In this document: one piece after another, positions 31,894 through 43,055 of the stretch
Position numbering within the stretch: the first letter of the stretch is position 1
How the letters are laid out: the number at the start of each line of letters is the position of its first letter
Notes under the pieces: generated by a model
Seen by the model: the letters and a program-made list of their open reading frames with translations, nothing else
Database searches by the model: none
Told to the model about the DNA's origin: nothing
Origin: Stropharia rugosoannulata
Taxonomy: Eukaryota > Basidiomycota > Agaricomycetes > Agaricales > Strophariaceae
Length of the DNA: 64,000 nucleotides
Assembly (NCBI GenBank): GCA_028532985.1
Contig: JANCIK010000006.1
Coordinates: 2,356,001 to 2,420,000 of the forward strand
Direction of reading: 5' to 3'
Made by a program: the position numbers and the translations under genes

Positions 31894-34810
31894 TTACATC
31901 AAATCAGAGAAGAAAAAGTCATTGTTAGTCGGCGGTGGGCCAGCCACAAGGCCGCTGGGTATTTCAACCATTTCGCCTGAAAGATCTGACAAAGAATTGT
32001 CAGGGACACATAGACTTCTCTAGCCAAGGAAGAACTCACCAAGAAGCTTGATCTTCAACCCAATCTCAGTGAGTGCCTGAACAAACCCAGCCGTTTCCTT
32101 GGAGGACACATGCCCGCCGTCCCGTCTCAACATGTTCAGGCCATCCGTCCAGTCAGACCATCGAGCTGGGTCTGGCGCGATCAGATCAGCCAAAGAGCCC
32201 TCATGAGCACTAAGGAGCGAAAACGACAGCGGCGAAGGCACCGGCGTCGACGCAGATGAGAAGTCGTTCTGGTCGCGCAGTACATTTGGCGGAGGTGCGC
32301 ATGTACCACCTGCAATCTCACTGATGAGAGAGACATCGATACGCTCGGGCAGATCTTCTAGCCCATTGTGCACCGGGAATTTGACGGCACTGTCTACATA
32401 GTGTAAGTACTTTTGACTGGTGTCCTGCGGAAAACATTAGACGATGAGTTTGCAGTGTAACTAGAAGAGTTTATACCAATCTCATGAAACGCCATGGTCG
32501 CGGCGGTCGCCGAGGGACGCCATCTCGACCGGTAGGCTGAGGAGTTGCGTTGATGAACCAGGCACCTTGTAACAGACACTGTATTCTCTGCTGCTTGACG
32601 AACTCGAAGGATTCTTTGTGTAGTTTAGCACGAAGGTTACTATTCGAAATATCAGACCGCCGTAAAACCGTTAGTTATCAATGAATTGGCTCACCGAACT
32701 GGAATCTTGCTCAATAAATCATCCTCCAGCTCAAGTTGCTGCATTTGGCGGTCCCGTACATCACGATAGTCTGACTCTAGGAAATCTGCCTCCACTTCGT
32801 GCCATTCACGAGTACTCTCCTTGCGGAGTGCGAGTTTGACTCTACTCCAATGTGAGGTGGTTGTAAAGAATAGCTGGTAAAAGAAACTTACTGGCTACGG
32901 ACCAGCGCTACTATACGGGGGAAGTCACCACTCATAGCACCGCTTTCACTCCACATACGGATGAAGAAATGCGTAGCCAATGAATGCACACGGTGGAAAT
33001 CAAGGAAGAGTGGCTGGAAGGTCGTCGCGGTAGAATCTAGTAAATAATGCATTTAACTTGACATCAATTTGCTTTTAAAGATAGTAGACGTACAGCCAGG
33101 GGCATAAATTTCCCAGTGCTCGGATAATAATTCAACAACCTCGTTGGAACATTTGGCTATTGGACAGCGCCGTTCTTCTGGTCTACTCAGTTGCTCAGCA
33201 ATTATCTACAATATGAATTAAGCAGAGGTTGTTTCAAGGTGACGGAATTAATTTACCTTGGGAAAATCTGGATCCCCTTCAATAAACTTCCTCTGTTTAG
33301 GCGGATGAGTTTTTAACGGGCGGTTCAGCTGTATATGACACCACCCACCAAACATTCCAATCCAAGGACACCGACATCAACAAACTGTGCAACTATGTCT
33401 TCTGAATCGAAGCCAATCTTGCGCCACTTAAATGGCTCGTCGTTCGAGTCTAATTCTTCCGTCAGGTGGGTAGCGGCCCATATCTGATCAAGAATGGAGG
33501 CATGTGCGGGGTCTTCATCGGGATCCACCATCGTGGTCTTCTTGCGATAGGTAACGCGAACCATATTGGCTTGGAAATCCATACATGATGTTAGATCTTC
33601 TATATTGTGTAACGACATCAGACGCTGAAAATAGTTAATTGTAGCGCATCGAATATTGACTAACACATACCACAACCGCTTTGCGAACGTTCAGTCTCTC
33701 TAGTTCAGCGATGAACTCCTCCCAGCTGTCATCACTTGCATGCACAAGCAATGAATTAATAAGCATCATGCTATCATCGACGTCAATAGGTGGCTAAGTT
33801 GCTGTGGTGTAATGCTCACCTATACTGAGCCATAGCCATTTCTGCACTTCCCAGCCGATTCACCACAGTCTCCAAAGAACCTCGCTCTTTCCTCATCTGC
33901 GCAAACACAACTTGAAATCCGTAGCGACACACTGAGCCAGGGGGAGCAGTAGGACCTCTACTGGAGCTGGCTAGTTGAGGTCCTGAAAGATTGCTCGGAT
34001 CCGCCTCGACAAGTTTCTTCAGGATGGCGGTGGCCGGACGACAAACGTTGATCAGCGATTGCGGGGAGGCTAAAATCCGCACGATCTTCAGAATAAACTC
34101 ATCTGTCAAACTTGCCCAGCCGTAGTCCAGTTCCATCAGGTTTTGCATGGCAGTAAGTGCATACTGGAACATGGTGTCAGCTACATCCTGGAATGAATGG
34201 TGAAGTATACGTACTGCGAGGGTATTGCCTGTGCTGCAGTATATCACTTCAACCAGCTCGTTTAACCCATCGTGCTCCAAAAACTCTCGGGCGAATGCTT
34301 CCTCCTGGATCGTTTATCAATTGACTTGAAAGGCTAACTGAACCTGAAATAGTACCCGAATATATTTCTGGAGAGAGAATAGAAGTAACTTTATATTCTT
34401 GTCGCTTTTGTTGCTCAGTTTTAGAGCCGTCTCTCTTGCTTCACGAGCTGGGGCATTAACGAGTCTTCAGGAGTGTTAGGCAGCGCAAATCGCAGAAGAC
34501 GATGAACCCACTTCAGATTCGACTTGTTCCTAATCTTCTTCCTCAGGTTATCATTTGTCACCAATTCATCGGCCTCGTCGCGAAGTGCAAAGTGGGATGG
34601 CGGCTCTTTGATAGTAAGATTAATACAGAGTTGCCTGACGACGTCGTCGACCGTAAGATTTGCGTCAATGCGTGTCCGGACAGTAACTCCCTCTGTTGTC
34701 GTGACGTTATTCGTCGGGACCAACGCGCCAGTCCTACCACCACTGCCATTGGCAGTTGCGGGCGTTACGGTGCTTCTGCCTGCAGACGAGGTATGTCCCG
34801 AATTGGACAT
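31894..34810 (-). CDS. ELMO/CED-12 domain protein
   Basis: Thirteen exons: 34810-34512, 34464-34344, 34304-34215, 34163-33820, 33770-33671, 33624-33349, 33292-33257, 33205-33094, 33036-32892, 32841-32695, 32639-32477, 32424-32040, 31985-31894; 769 aa. The N-terminal armadillo-like half reads LVNAPAREA, LEHDGLNELVEVIY and YALTAMQNLMELDYGWASL. The ELMO domain (about residues 320-500) reads ILDQIWAATH, WRKIGFDSEDIVAQFVDVG and FFIRMWSESGAMSGDFPRIV. A PH-like domain follows (FEFVKQQRIQCLLQGAWF, RPWRFMRLDTSQKYLHYV), as in animal ELMO. ELMO proteins pair with DOCK-type exchange factors to activate Rac, and a fungal role in polarity or the actin cytoskeleton is expected. The protein ends in FFFSDLM without the Pro-rich SH3-binding tail of animal ELMO. 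Confidence 0.92.
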
Positions 34811-35593
34811 TGGCTGATGTTGAAGGACAGAGTTGTCGTGAGTAATCGTTTAGGAGCTTCGGAATGGCTTTAAAAAGAAGGCGGCGGATATTATACAGAT
34901 TGGATAGCTAGGAAGAAACAAGATACAAGTAGAATACATGATTTCTAACGTGTCTGCTCCCACGCACAGGTTTCTAGACTCACTCGTCACCAGTGCCAAA
35001 CCAGTGCCTGATCCTGACGCTTTAACCAACTTCAAGGGGATGCGTACTAAAGAAAATAATGGTTAGTATCATGAGCTAATCGCAGGTAAAGAGAGAAAAG
35101 TCAGTGAAAGCGTAAATTGTCGCCTGTTCCCATCATTTCCGAGGAAATGAAGTACTCCGACTGACGTGCAAATGTCGAGAATTCATCGCGTAGAAGGGAT
35201 AGAAAGGACACTCACGTTAACGCTTTCAACCTGTGAGCTACCCTAAGAACAAAGGGCGGGTCGGAAAAAAATCTTCAGATTGTGTCGATTCTCCTCTGTT
35301 TTCAGCGTTGGGAGCATGGGAACATTGAACCCACAGTCACGTGAAAATATCCATTCGTCCGGCCCCGTGGCCCGGGCCTTCACTTATTGCCAAGGTCTGC
35401 AACAATTCCAAGGGTCGCCGATATGTGAAGTAGACGTTCAATCTTGAGCTTGAGAAGCAGCACGCCTCTTAGAATTTAGTACGGTAAGTAATGGCAATGA
35501 ACCATAGACGAATTCGAGATCGCACATAACTTGAGAGGTCATGTGATGTATGCTCCTGCCACTTAGCCGCGGCGCTCGTCACTGTTGCGTACC
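34811..35593. promoter_or_regulatory. Divergent promoter of ELMO and SGF73 with E-box
   Basis: 783 nt between two divergent start codons. It contains a perfect 8-bp palindrome TCACGTGA at 35337-35344, the binding site of Cbf1/bHLH factors in fungi. A second region, rich in A, lies near 35085-35115. No gene supported. Confidence 0.5.
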
Positions 35594-36788
35594 ATGATGA
35601 GCATGCGCCTCAAGCCGTCTCCGGGGCCTGTCGAGCCTTTCTCTTGGGACATTCCCTCGCCCGCCTCTTCCTCTTCAGATGTCACAGCACCGCCCTCACC
35701 GCCCACGGCCTTCCTTGTGGCTCGCGACATGAAGCTCTTCGGCGCACGGCCCCTCACCTCTACCTCCGAGATCGGCCTCGTCAAGTGCGCAGACTGCGGG
35801 AAGCCCATCCTCCGCAGCTTTCTTGCTGAGCATACCGGTTCGCTTGTCATGCTCTGTTTCGCAAGGAGTCGGACTGACGAGCATGCGAAACAGAAACATG
35901 TACCCTTATCCGCTTAGGCGGCAAAAAGGGAGTCAAGGCGGAAGGTATGCACCCTATAGGCCACCATTCCAGTCCGTGTTCTCCCTCTGACCATGGCTCT
36001 CCGCAGACGCTAAGAAAGGGGGGAAGAAGCGTAAGGCATCACCCTCCCCAGATGAGCCGTCGAAAAAGAAGACGAAGCCGGCTCCGAAAGTGACCAAGGG
36101 CCGCATGAAGGGCCCCGTCGACTATGACAAGCAGTGCGGTGTAATCAACGACAAGGGCCTGCCCTGCTCCCGCTCGCTCACTTGCAAATCCCATTCCATG
36201 GGCGCCAAGCGCGCCGTGCAGGGCCGTTCGCGCGACTACGATGCGCTGCTGCTCGACTGGCAGCGCGCGAACAACCCCAACTTCGTCGAGCCCGTCAAGC
36301 GCGAGACCAAGGCCGAGAAGAAGGAGAAGCGGGAGCGAGAGAAGCTTGAGAAGAAACGCCTCGCTGGTGAGGCTGCCGCTGCTGCAGGCGCAGACGGCGC
36401 CGCTGGAGGCTCAGGGAAGAAGGCGAGCGCGGGCGGGGGTGGAGGCAGCAAGAAGGTAGGGAAGAAGGCGGCTGCTGCTGCTGCAGCGCAGCAACGTCTT
36501 GCGGAAGAGCTGCGTGACGACGTATCAGAGGATCTCGACGAACTGGACTCCGAGGTCGAGCTTGACGAGCTCATACAGAGCGTTCGTACGGCACGCGAGC
36601 GCGGTGTCATTGGCGTCCCCCTTGCTGTATCATGCGATGCTGGTAGCTGGTTTGTCCAGCGCCGCGAGCGCGTGCGGTGTTGTCGCGATTTGCTCAAGAA
36701 CGCTCTTGGCAATGGCGGTGGCACAGGCTCGATAGGCCGCAGCACTAGTCTGACGGCCGGTACTGCCAATGCGATGCGCATTGCCTGA
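35594..36788 (+). CDS. SGF73: SAGA complex subunit Sgf73 (ataxin-7-like, SCA7 domain)
   Basis: Three exons: 35594-35837, 35894-35944, 36007-36788; 358 aa. The N-terminal zinc finger is C65-x2-C68-x11-H80-x3-C84 ([20 protein letters not shown]), with the last cysteine supplied by the short exon 2; this supports the splicing. A basic Lys-rich linker follows. The SCA7 zinc-binding domain reads [17 protein letters not shown], then [16 protein letters not shown] and DYDALLLDW. After that come Lys/Glu, Ala and Gly low-complexity runs and an acidic helix. Sgf73 anchors the histone H2B deubiquitinating module to SAGA in the nucleus. In-frame ATGs at 35594, 35597 and 35603 are nearly equivalent starts. 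Confidence 0.93.
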
Positions 36789-36986
36789 TTTCTCAAGGAC
36801 ATCGTTTCGTTTTACCGTGTACATAGTATGAGTGTATTATTAGGCCCATTGTAACTGTGACGTCGTAAAGGAGCTTAGAATTATGGCAACGCCTTGCAAG
36901 CATCTAGAATCGCATACATGCGCGCTGAAATGGGACACACTCGCAATTAAAAATTATCAAATAAATACATTACTCTATATACTACT

Positions 36987-38225
36987 CTACACCGTCTTCA
37001 CAACGTCTTTAGCTTCTTGGATCACTTCCGGAGGAGGTCGGAAAGCGCCATCTGGAGGTACCCTAGCAAAGGTGTTAAAGTTACAATCTAGTGGTTTGAG
37101 GAATGTTCGCCTTGTCCTCTTTTCTTCGGCCTCTGTTTGAAAGGGAGGGAGCGTGGCGACGTTAAGCAAGTCTTCGTCACCCCATATCAACGTCTTCTTA
37201 GTTTGTAGCCGGTCAACTTGAGCGAAGAGATTGGTGGTAATGTATCCATACTGGTCACCCTTAGTGAGTAAGTGTGTGGGGTTCGCAAGAGGTTGAGGTG
37301 GTGGGACGGGGTAGAAGAAGCGTATACCGCTCTTGAGGCACTGCTCAACGTCAACAAAAATAAAGACCTCATCTCGAGGCTCCAAATCTAGAAAAAATTC
37401 TTAGATAGAGAAAGCGCAATTATAAGAATCTAGACTAACCATCCAGATAGTCACCTGTAGGTATGCAGCATTCAAGTCTAATCCAGTCATCGTGCTGTTT
37501 GGGTATCCCGTTCCTGGCTCCAATCAACCATGTCAATACCACCGAGGCTTACAAGGTACTTTCAAAGCTACTCACACAAATGTGTTAGCCATTGTTCCTC
37601 TGTCGTCTTATACACGGCCTGAGACGGTCCCTTGCCGGAGTGGAGAGGCTTCAGGTATCTGTAGGATTCCTTTTAATACGTGTTAATGACTTGCGCGTGC
37701 GGCGTATACAAGGATCCTACTCACGCTCCACTTTTTTGCACGAATCCACCATGCGTTTTCTCTTCGTGACGGGTCAAACGTGATTTGGAATCGATACTTT
37801 TCGTCAAGGTCTAAGATTCTTTGAAGCTCGGGCAGACTAAGGTCTCTAAACTCGGGATGGCTCAACTGTAAACACAAAGGGAATCAGTGACTCTTTTGGA
37901 GGGAATATGCACGTGCGAGGCGCACCAATTCATTCAGCGATACATAGTGGTCCCCCCTAGAGATTATACCATGCTCTGCCCCGACGTGCTTGCGGAGAGC
38001 GAAGGTGAGCTTCTTCGCGAAGTGTTCGTACACTAGAGGGTCGGACCGACATGGTGACTGAGAGAGTTTCTGGTAAATTGTCGTGTGGTGGCGTTGGGAA
38101 CTGCATGACGAGGGTAGTATGGGCAGAGATTTATTGCCGAGTGTGGGGGAAAATAGGGCATGCGAGGGAAACCATGTGCGTAAACTGGAAAGACGCCTGG
38201 TAGTACATGTACCTAGGAAGGTCAT
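36987..38225 (-). CDS. tRNA 2'-phosphotransferase (KptA/Tpt1)-like protein, divergent
   Basis: Five exons: 38225-37926, 37865-37725, 37669-37576, 37517-37440, 37387-36987; 337 aa. The order of segments follows the KptA/Tpt1 fold. VYEHFAKKLTFALRKH (65-80) corresponds to the 'sk.Ls..LRH' start. YVSLNELLSHPEF, RILDLDEKYRFQITF and WWIRAKKW match the next blocks, and DEVFIFVDVEQCLKSGIRFF matches the late sheet. The residues used by active enzymes differ: LRH is LRK, the IRA-x-QGHS block is IRAKKWS, and HGT is KTT. It may therefore bind NAD or RNA poorly, or have another function. A C-terminal extension of about 130 residues is not part of the known enzyme. The first 60 residues are rich in Arg and Ser with almost no acids, consistent with mitochondrial import. 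Active Tpt1 removes the 2'-phosphate left by fungal tRNA ligase. Confidence 0.6.
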
Positions 38226-38926
38226 GGACAGCTAATTTTGAAGGCTGGAGCAGATTATTATGCATATTACGATTCAACGTGGTATAACGCGTACCTTTTG
38301 GCGAGCAGCGGCATACGAGCAGAAATGGCGTAACGTTGGCGGGACCTACACGGCAGTGTCAATAATTGATTTTTTGGTGTCGGACTTCATTGTTGCGGGA
38401 TTTGCCGACATCTTCCCGCCCTTCCAATTACCATGAAGGCAGGTTTGAGGCAGGTTGATTGATTCGAGTAGTGGGAATCGTGCAGAGTACATCATTAAAT
38501 GGTTAGTAAAATATAGATAATTCACTCTTTTTCGTAGCTGAGAATCGCTCCAGTCTTCAGCAGACCTAGTATAAAACAGTCTACAAAATCAAAACCAGGT
38601 TGGCTCCGAGTCCATGGATGAAACTGTTTGAAGCGGAGTCTGTTCGGAGTTTTGACTTATACGGCATCTGCGGTCTCCTATTCTAAGTGCCTTCGAACAA
38701 ACTTCAACGTCGACGACCCTGGACCACTACGCATCCACCTGCCCAAACCCGATGACGTATACACTCTCGCTCCTCTCATACAGTGTATCCAACATCCGCT
38801 ACAAGTAATCTTCCGCACCGATACACCCATCACGCTCGTGTCGGCCTTTCAAGACTCCATACGGACATTGGGCTCAGTTCGTGACCAAAAATAACCCTAT
38901 CACTCACTCAATTGCTTACCTCCACC
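38226..38926. promoter_or_regulatory. Divergent promoter region of the KptA-like gene and APP1
   Basis: 701 nt between two divergent start codons. Short open frames here do not join the APP1 frame in a convincing way. No clear motif found. Confidence 0.4.
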
Positions 38927-41562
38927 ATGCCCCAGGATATGCCCTCTTCGTGGAGGTACCTGTCCTCGGCGAGGTCGCATGTATCCAATATAAAGGGATA
39001 TATATCAGGCCGCGAATCACCTTCCGTGTCAAGAACACCAAGAACGCAAGGTGGCCAACAAGGCGATGTGCCCCAAAGTTGGCGGGCGTGGGCGGGGCAG
39101 AAGATAAGAGCCAGGAAAAGAGGGATGTATGGCCTAGGAAACCTCAACACAGAGGTGGTCAATTTGTTTCCTGGCTGGGCTGTTAGGAGATATCCCATGC
39201 CGCTCGACAGAACAAATCACATATCCGGAGGTTTGTCTAAACCTATTCTAACCCCCGCGCGCTTGGTATTAATCTATCTTAGAACCGCAACCTTTCGAAC
39301 TCGAGGTTCTCATCTCTGGGTATGCTATCAGCTACAAACCTCCAGAAAATGCGAGCCGGTCTCAGCGTGCCTTTCTACGACTAGCCAAAGGTTAGCCACT
39401 TTTCTTATACCCCACCGGCGTGTCACAACTTAACCAACAGGTTATGCGTACCTGCCTAAGTTGGTAGACGATCCAGAAGCTGTTCACTTGAATAGCTCAT
39501 CGCTTGCGCGACTGAGCCCTTCCACAGAGGAACTACTGGCCACTGTGAAACTCCCGCCGCGACCCACAGAAATCTCGGACAACTTTGACATGGAAGAACT
39601 AGAGCGCCAACTATTTCGCGCAAAGAAAGTGATAGGAGACGGAAGCTCCGGCATAAGTAGTTCTGCATCGTCGTCAATAGAAAGTCTTCCTTCACTTGGG
39701 ACATCTACCCGAGCTGCACCTCCGCCTTTCGCCAACAGTAACCTTCCTAACGAAGTTATTAGGCGTCTTCATGCTAACCTTGAAAAGCGTCTGCAGCCTT
39801 TCTGGTCTTCGGTTCTCCCAAATCGTACAATACGTCTCCATGTATTCGCATCTCCTCATCAAGGCGGTGCAGACTTTTCCTCGGGCAGTAACTCTCGTCT
39901 TGACGACGAAGAGGACGAGATCTCGTTGAGCGCCCATGGCGGACCTCTTCTCTCTCAAGACGTTACTACAACAGCTGACGGCAGCTTTCAATTGAGGCTC
40001 AAAGTGCAGTGGGAAGCCCTCTGTCAACACCCGGCAGCTCTACATATCGCCTTCGGTGAGGCTATAACGGAACACGATTTATTGGTGGTTGCGCAGCTTC
40101 TTCCACTGACACCCGATCCTTTACACTCTCATCACTCTCATCACATAGAATCTATTTCACCATCCATATCATCGTCACCGCTTACTACACTGACTCGTAT
40201 TCCCATTACACACTCCCCGATACGAGTGATTTCAGACATCGATGATACTATTAAATTATCAGGTATTCTGCAAGGCGCTAGAGCTATATTTCACAATGTG
40301 TTCGTCAAGGATTTGACGGACAATGTAATCCCCGGTATGGGTGAATGGTATGCAAGTATGTGGAACAAAGGTGTCAGATTCCACTATGTTGTACGTCGTA
40401 TATGCATCCACTCGCAAACTTTCACTGACAACATTTAGTCAAACGGTCCATTTGAATACTTGCCAGTCCTAAACGAATTTTTCGAGATATCGAAATTGCC
40501 ACCTGGTAGGTAATACATGAAATTCACTCAAACATTGATTTATCTTCATTTGATTCAACAGGATCTATCAAGTTACGATCTTATGCTGGCAGGTCTCTGT
40601 TCAGCGGTCTCCTCTCGGCGCCTGCCGCTAGGAAACGGGCTGGTGTCGTCGACGTCCTCGACGCGTTTCCTGATTCAAGATTCTTCTTAATTGGAGATAC
40701 TGGTGAACAAGATCTTGAATTATATGCCGAGTACGTCTATCTCGCCTCCTCGTTTTGCCACGGCCATACTCATCATTCCATGTTTAGCATCGCCCGGGAG
40801 AGGCCAGACAAAATCCTAGCTGTTTTTGTACGCGACGCCGACTCTACAACTGAGCCGCTAGAGGACCCAACTGGATGGAATGCAATTGGAGATGCTGGAA
40901 CTAGAGCAAGTGATCGTCCCTTAGTTCCGAGAAGCGAAAGTGGGATATCATCGCAAGACCCTTCTCCATCATTCTCAATAGACTCTTTCTCAAAATACAA
41001 TAACAACAGCGTCGGATCTCCCTTGAATCCAGCTAACGTCGACCCCAACCGGACTCCCCGTCTGGGTATCCAAAGCAAAAGTTTAGGAAAGCTGTCGCAA
41101 ACGTATTTTAGCAATAACGTTCTCGTGCGCGAGCCAGAGTCCGTTGGGGACGAGCTCACACCGACCATCAAAACGTTCGCACAGATGGAGCTGAACAATG
41201 GGCTTCAACACGATCACGCGTTGCCGCCGCCCCCGCGCTTCAAGTCGAGCGGATCGACCAAATTCACCAACCAGCCACCAGAGCCCATCAAGCCCCCGTC
41301 AATACACAATAATGGATTCAACACTTTGCGTTCGTCAGCTGTGTCTTCCCGGTCCCAACAATCAACTTCGTCAACTTCGAGTACTGATTCGTACGGGAAG
41401 CAGCCGCTGACAGAGGCGGAGAAGAGGCGGAGGGATTTACAATTGCGCGTATACAGAGCGCGGACGCAGATGCCCGGGCACGTGTTTTTGAGGGTGTTTA
41501 GAGACCCGAAGGAATGCGTGGAGGCGCAACAGATCTTTGATCATGAGCGAGAGGGATGCTAG
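38927..41562 (+). CDS. APP1: Phosphatidate phosphatase App1
   Basis: Six exons: 38927-39230, 39283-39390, 39441-40390, 40439-40505, 40562-40730, 40788-41562; 790 aa. The N-terminal part carries NTEVVNLFPGWAVRRY and the beta-sandwich segment FELEVLISGYA. The catalytic domain starts at IRVISDIDDTIKLSG; D403 and D405 form the DxDxT haloacid-dehalogenase motif. Family strings follow: AIFHNVFVKDL, GMGEWYASMW, FHYVSNGPFEYLP and RFFLIGDTGEQDLELY. The last ~200 residues are Ser/Pro-rich with Pro stretches (LPPPPRF) that could bind SH3 domains. The last ~40 form a charged helix. App1 dephosphorylates phosphatidate to diacylglycerol at cortical actin patches in yeast. Intron 3 uses a GTACGT donor in the middle of the catalytic domain. 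Confidence 0.94.
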
Positions 41563-42326
41563 TGTAAGTTTATTGTAAGTTTATTGGGTGCTCATTGTAA
41601 TGGTCGAACTGTACTGTCGCCACTTATACACGGGGTTGCGCTACATAGTTGAGGCTAGTTGTCTCACAGAAAGAAATGAATCACTAAAACATCAAGTCGA
41701 CACAAGTAGCCAGTGTGTGCTCTTATGTCGGAAACAAGGCCGAAGCGTCCCAAAGACGAATTGTGTTTGTCGGTTGATGGTACAAAGACGGAAATAAGCG
41801 TCCGGGACTTGTGGGAGCCAATGGCCATTTCATTGTTTTTCGGCTGCTCTCGCCTCCCTCGGGCCTTGAACAAGTACAATGGCGCAGCTATGGTAACTGC
41901 CCGTTTGCTTGTTTCGTCTTCGTACACGCACATCGGCTCGTACAATCATGAGGTTACGGCCTGTTACCTGATCCTGGTGGGCTGATCCTGGCAGGGGCTT
42001 CGGCTGCGCACTACTATCACCGTGAGGCACAATAAGATGTGAGAAGGCGCACATTGTCTGTCTCAGAATTATAAAAGGGGCCACTCGAGGAGTAGCATTC
42101 CTCGCGATCTGGATCAGCCTTTTTAGTAACAAGCCTGCCTCTTTCTCTTTCTCCCGCACGTCTCGGACAGCATACCCTTTCTTCAACCTTTACCGCGACG
42201 ACATCGTTTTCTTCTTTCAACAAACTTCCAACGGCAGCGCTGTCATATTCAGGTTCTACTTGCACATATCATTATTATCAAGGCGGCCTACTACCACACT
42301 CCTCGCAACTTCAACCTTCTATCAGC
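41563..42326. promoter_or_regulatory. Intergenic region with promoter of the small 85-aa gene
   Basis: 764 nt between two plus-strand genes. A TATA box lies at 42070-42077. From about 42100 the sequence is rich in C and T, consistent with a long leader. No gene is supported on the opposite strand. Confidence 0.5.
42070..42077 (+). promoter_or_regulatory. TATA box of the small 85-aa gene
   Basis: TATAAAAG lies 250 nt upstream of the ATG at 42327. This predicts a leader of about 220 nt, unless a leader intron exists. Confidence 0.6.
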
Positions 42327-42646
42327 ATGTCTTCCATCGTCCGTCGTGATGCCCACTTTTCCATGTCTGTAACAGTCGTGGACGACATCGAAGCGCCCGG
42401 GTATGTCCATACTTTCACCATAAACACTACTAGCACTCTTTCTGATAACGTTGTTTTTCTAGTGCTGTCCAGCGCTCCAAAGCCGCTAAGCGCCTAGAGC
42501 GCCGCGTCGTCCGTCTGTGGAAGATAGTCACGCGTGCCACTCGCAAACAACCACGCAACTCGTTCATCTCCCCAGACTTTGTAGTCTTGACATCGCGGCG
42601 CAGCATGTATCTCCAAGGACCTCAGCTGCGTCAATTCAAGCACTGA
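42327..42646 (+). CDS. Small basic protein of unknown function
   Basis: Two exons: 42327-42400 and 42463-42646, joined across a 62-nt GTATGT..TTCTAG intron; 85 aa. Each exon alone is too short to stand out. The protein starts MSSIVRRDAHFSMSVTVVDD. It has a basic amphipathic stretch around residues 26-50 (RSKAAKRLERRVVRLWKIVT) and ends in GPQLRQFKH. No signal peptide or membrane segment is evident, and I do not recognise a family. Support comes from the clean splice, the TATA box, the pyrimidine-rich leader before the ATG and protein-like composition. It stands alone between APP1 and the monooxygenase. Confidence 0.6.
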
Positions 42647-43055
42647 AGAGTGTACCACCGCCACCCATATATCTTGGCCTATTTTAATCTATTATACTCC
42701 CGGAGTATTAACGAACTTTATAATTTCATTACTATAATACCATGATCATGCCGCTAATGACTTATGAATTGCCTATGAACCTTTTATAATTACGAATACG
42801 TTTCTAGTACTACCATGTTTCCATGCAACACCACTTGTTACTGTATCAAATCTAGGTAGTAGGGAGTACGTAGATATGATGTATCCAAGACATGATATTG
42901 ATACCTTTTAAATACCATCGACTGTATTTCATCACTTCGAGAAGCAGAAGTAGCAGTTATTCCAGTTCTGTGTTTCTGTTGCTGAGGGGAACCAATTCCA
43001 GTTTTATTGAAATAGTTACTCTTGAGCGACTGTGATTGCAACACAAGCTACTAAA
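42647..43055. other. Convergent 3' region
   Basis: 409 nt between the stop of the 85-aa gene and the stop of the monooxygenase. It is AT-rich with no feature beyond expected 3' ends. Confidence 0.4.

Noticed and set aside
38628..38894. Plus-strand 88-codon ORF upstream of APP1, considered as a first exon
   Set aside because: It does not join to the APP1 frame across a convincing intron, and the ATG at 38927 begins the conserved N-terminus.
41830..42265. Overlapping minus-strand ORFs (118 and 82 codons)
   Set aside because: They cover the promoter and leader of the plus-strand 85-aa gene and have no recognisable family.
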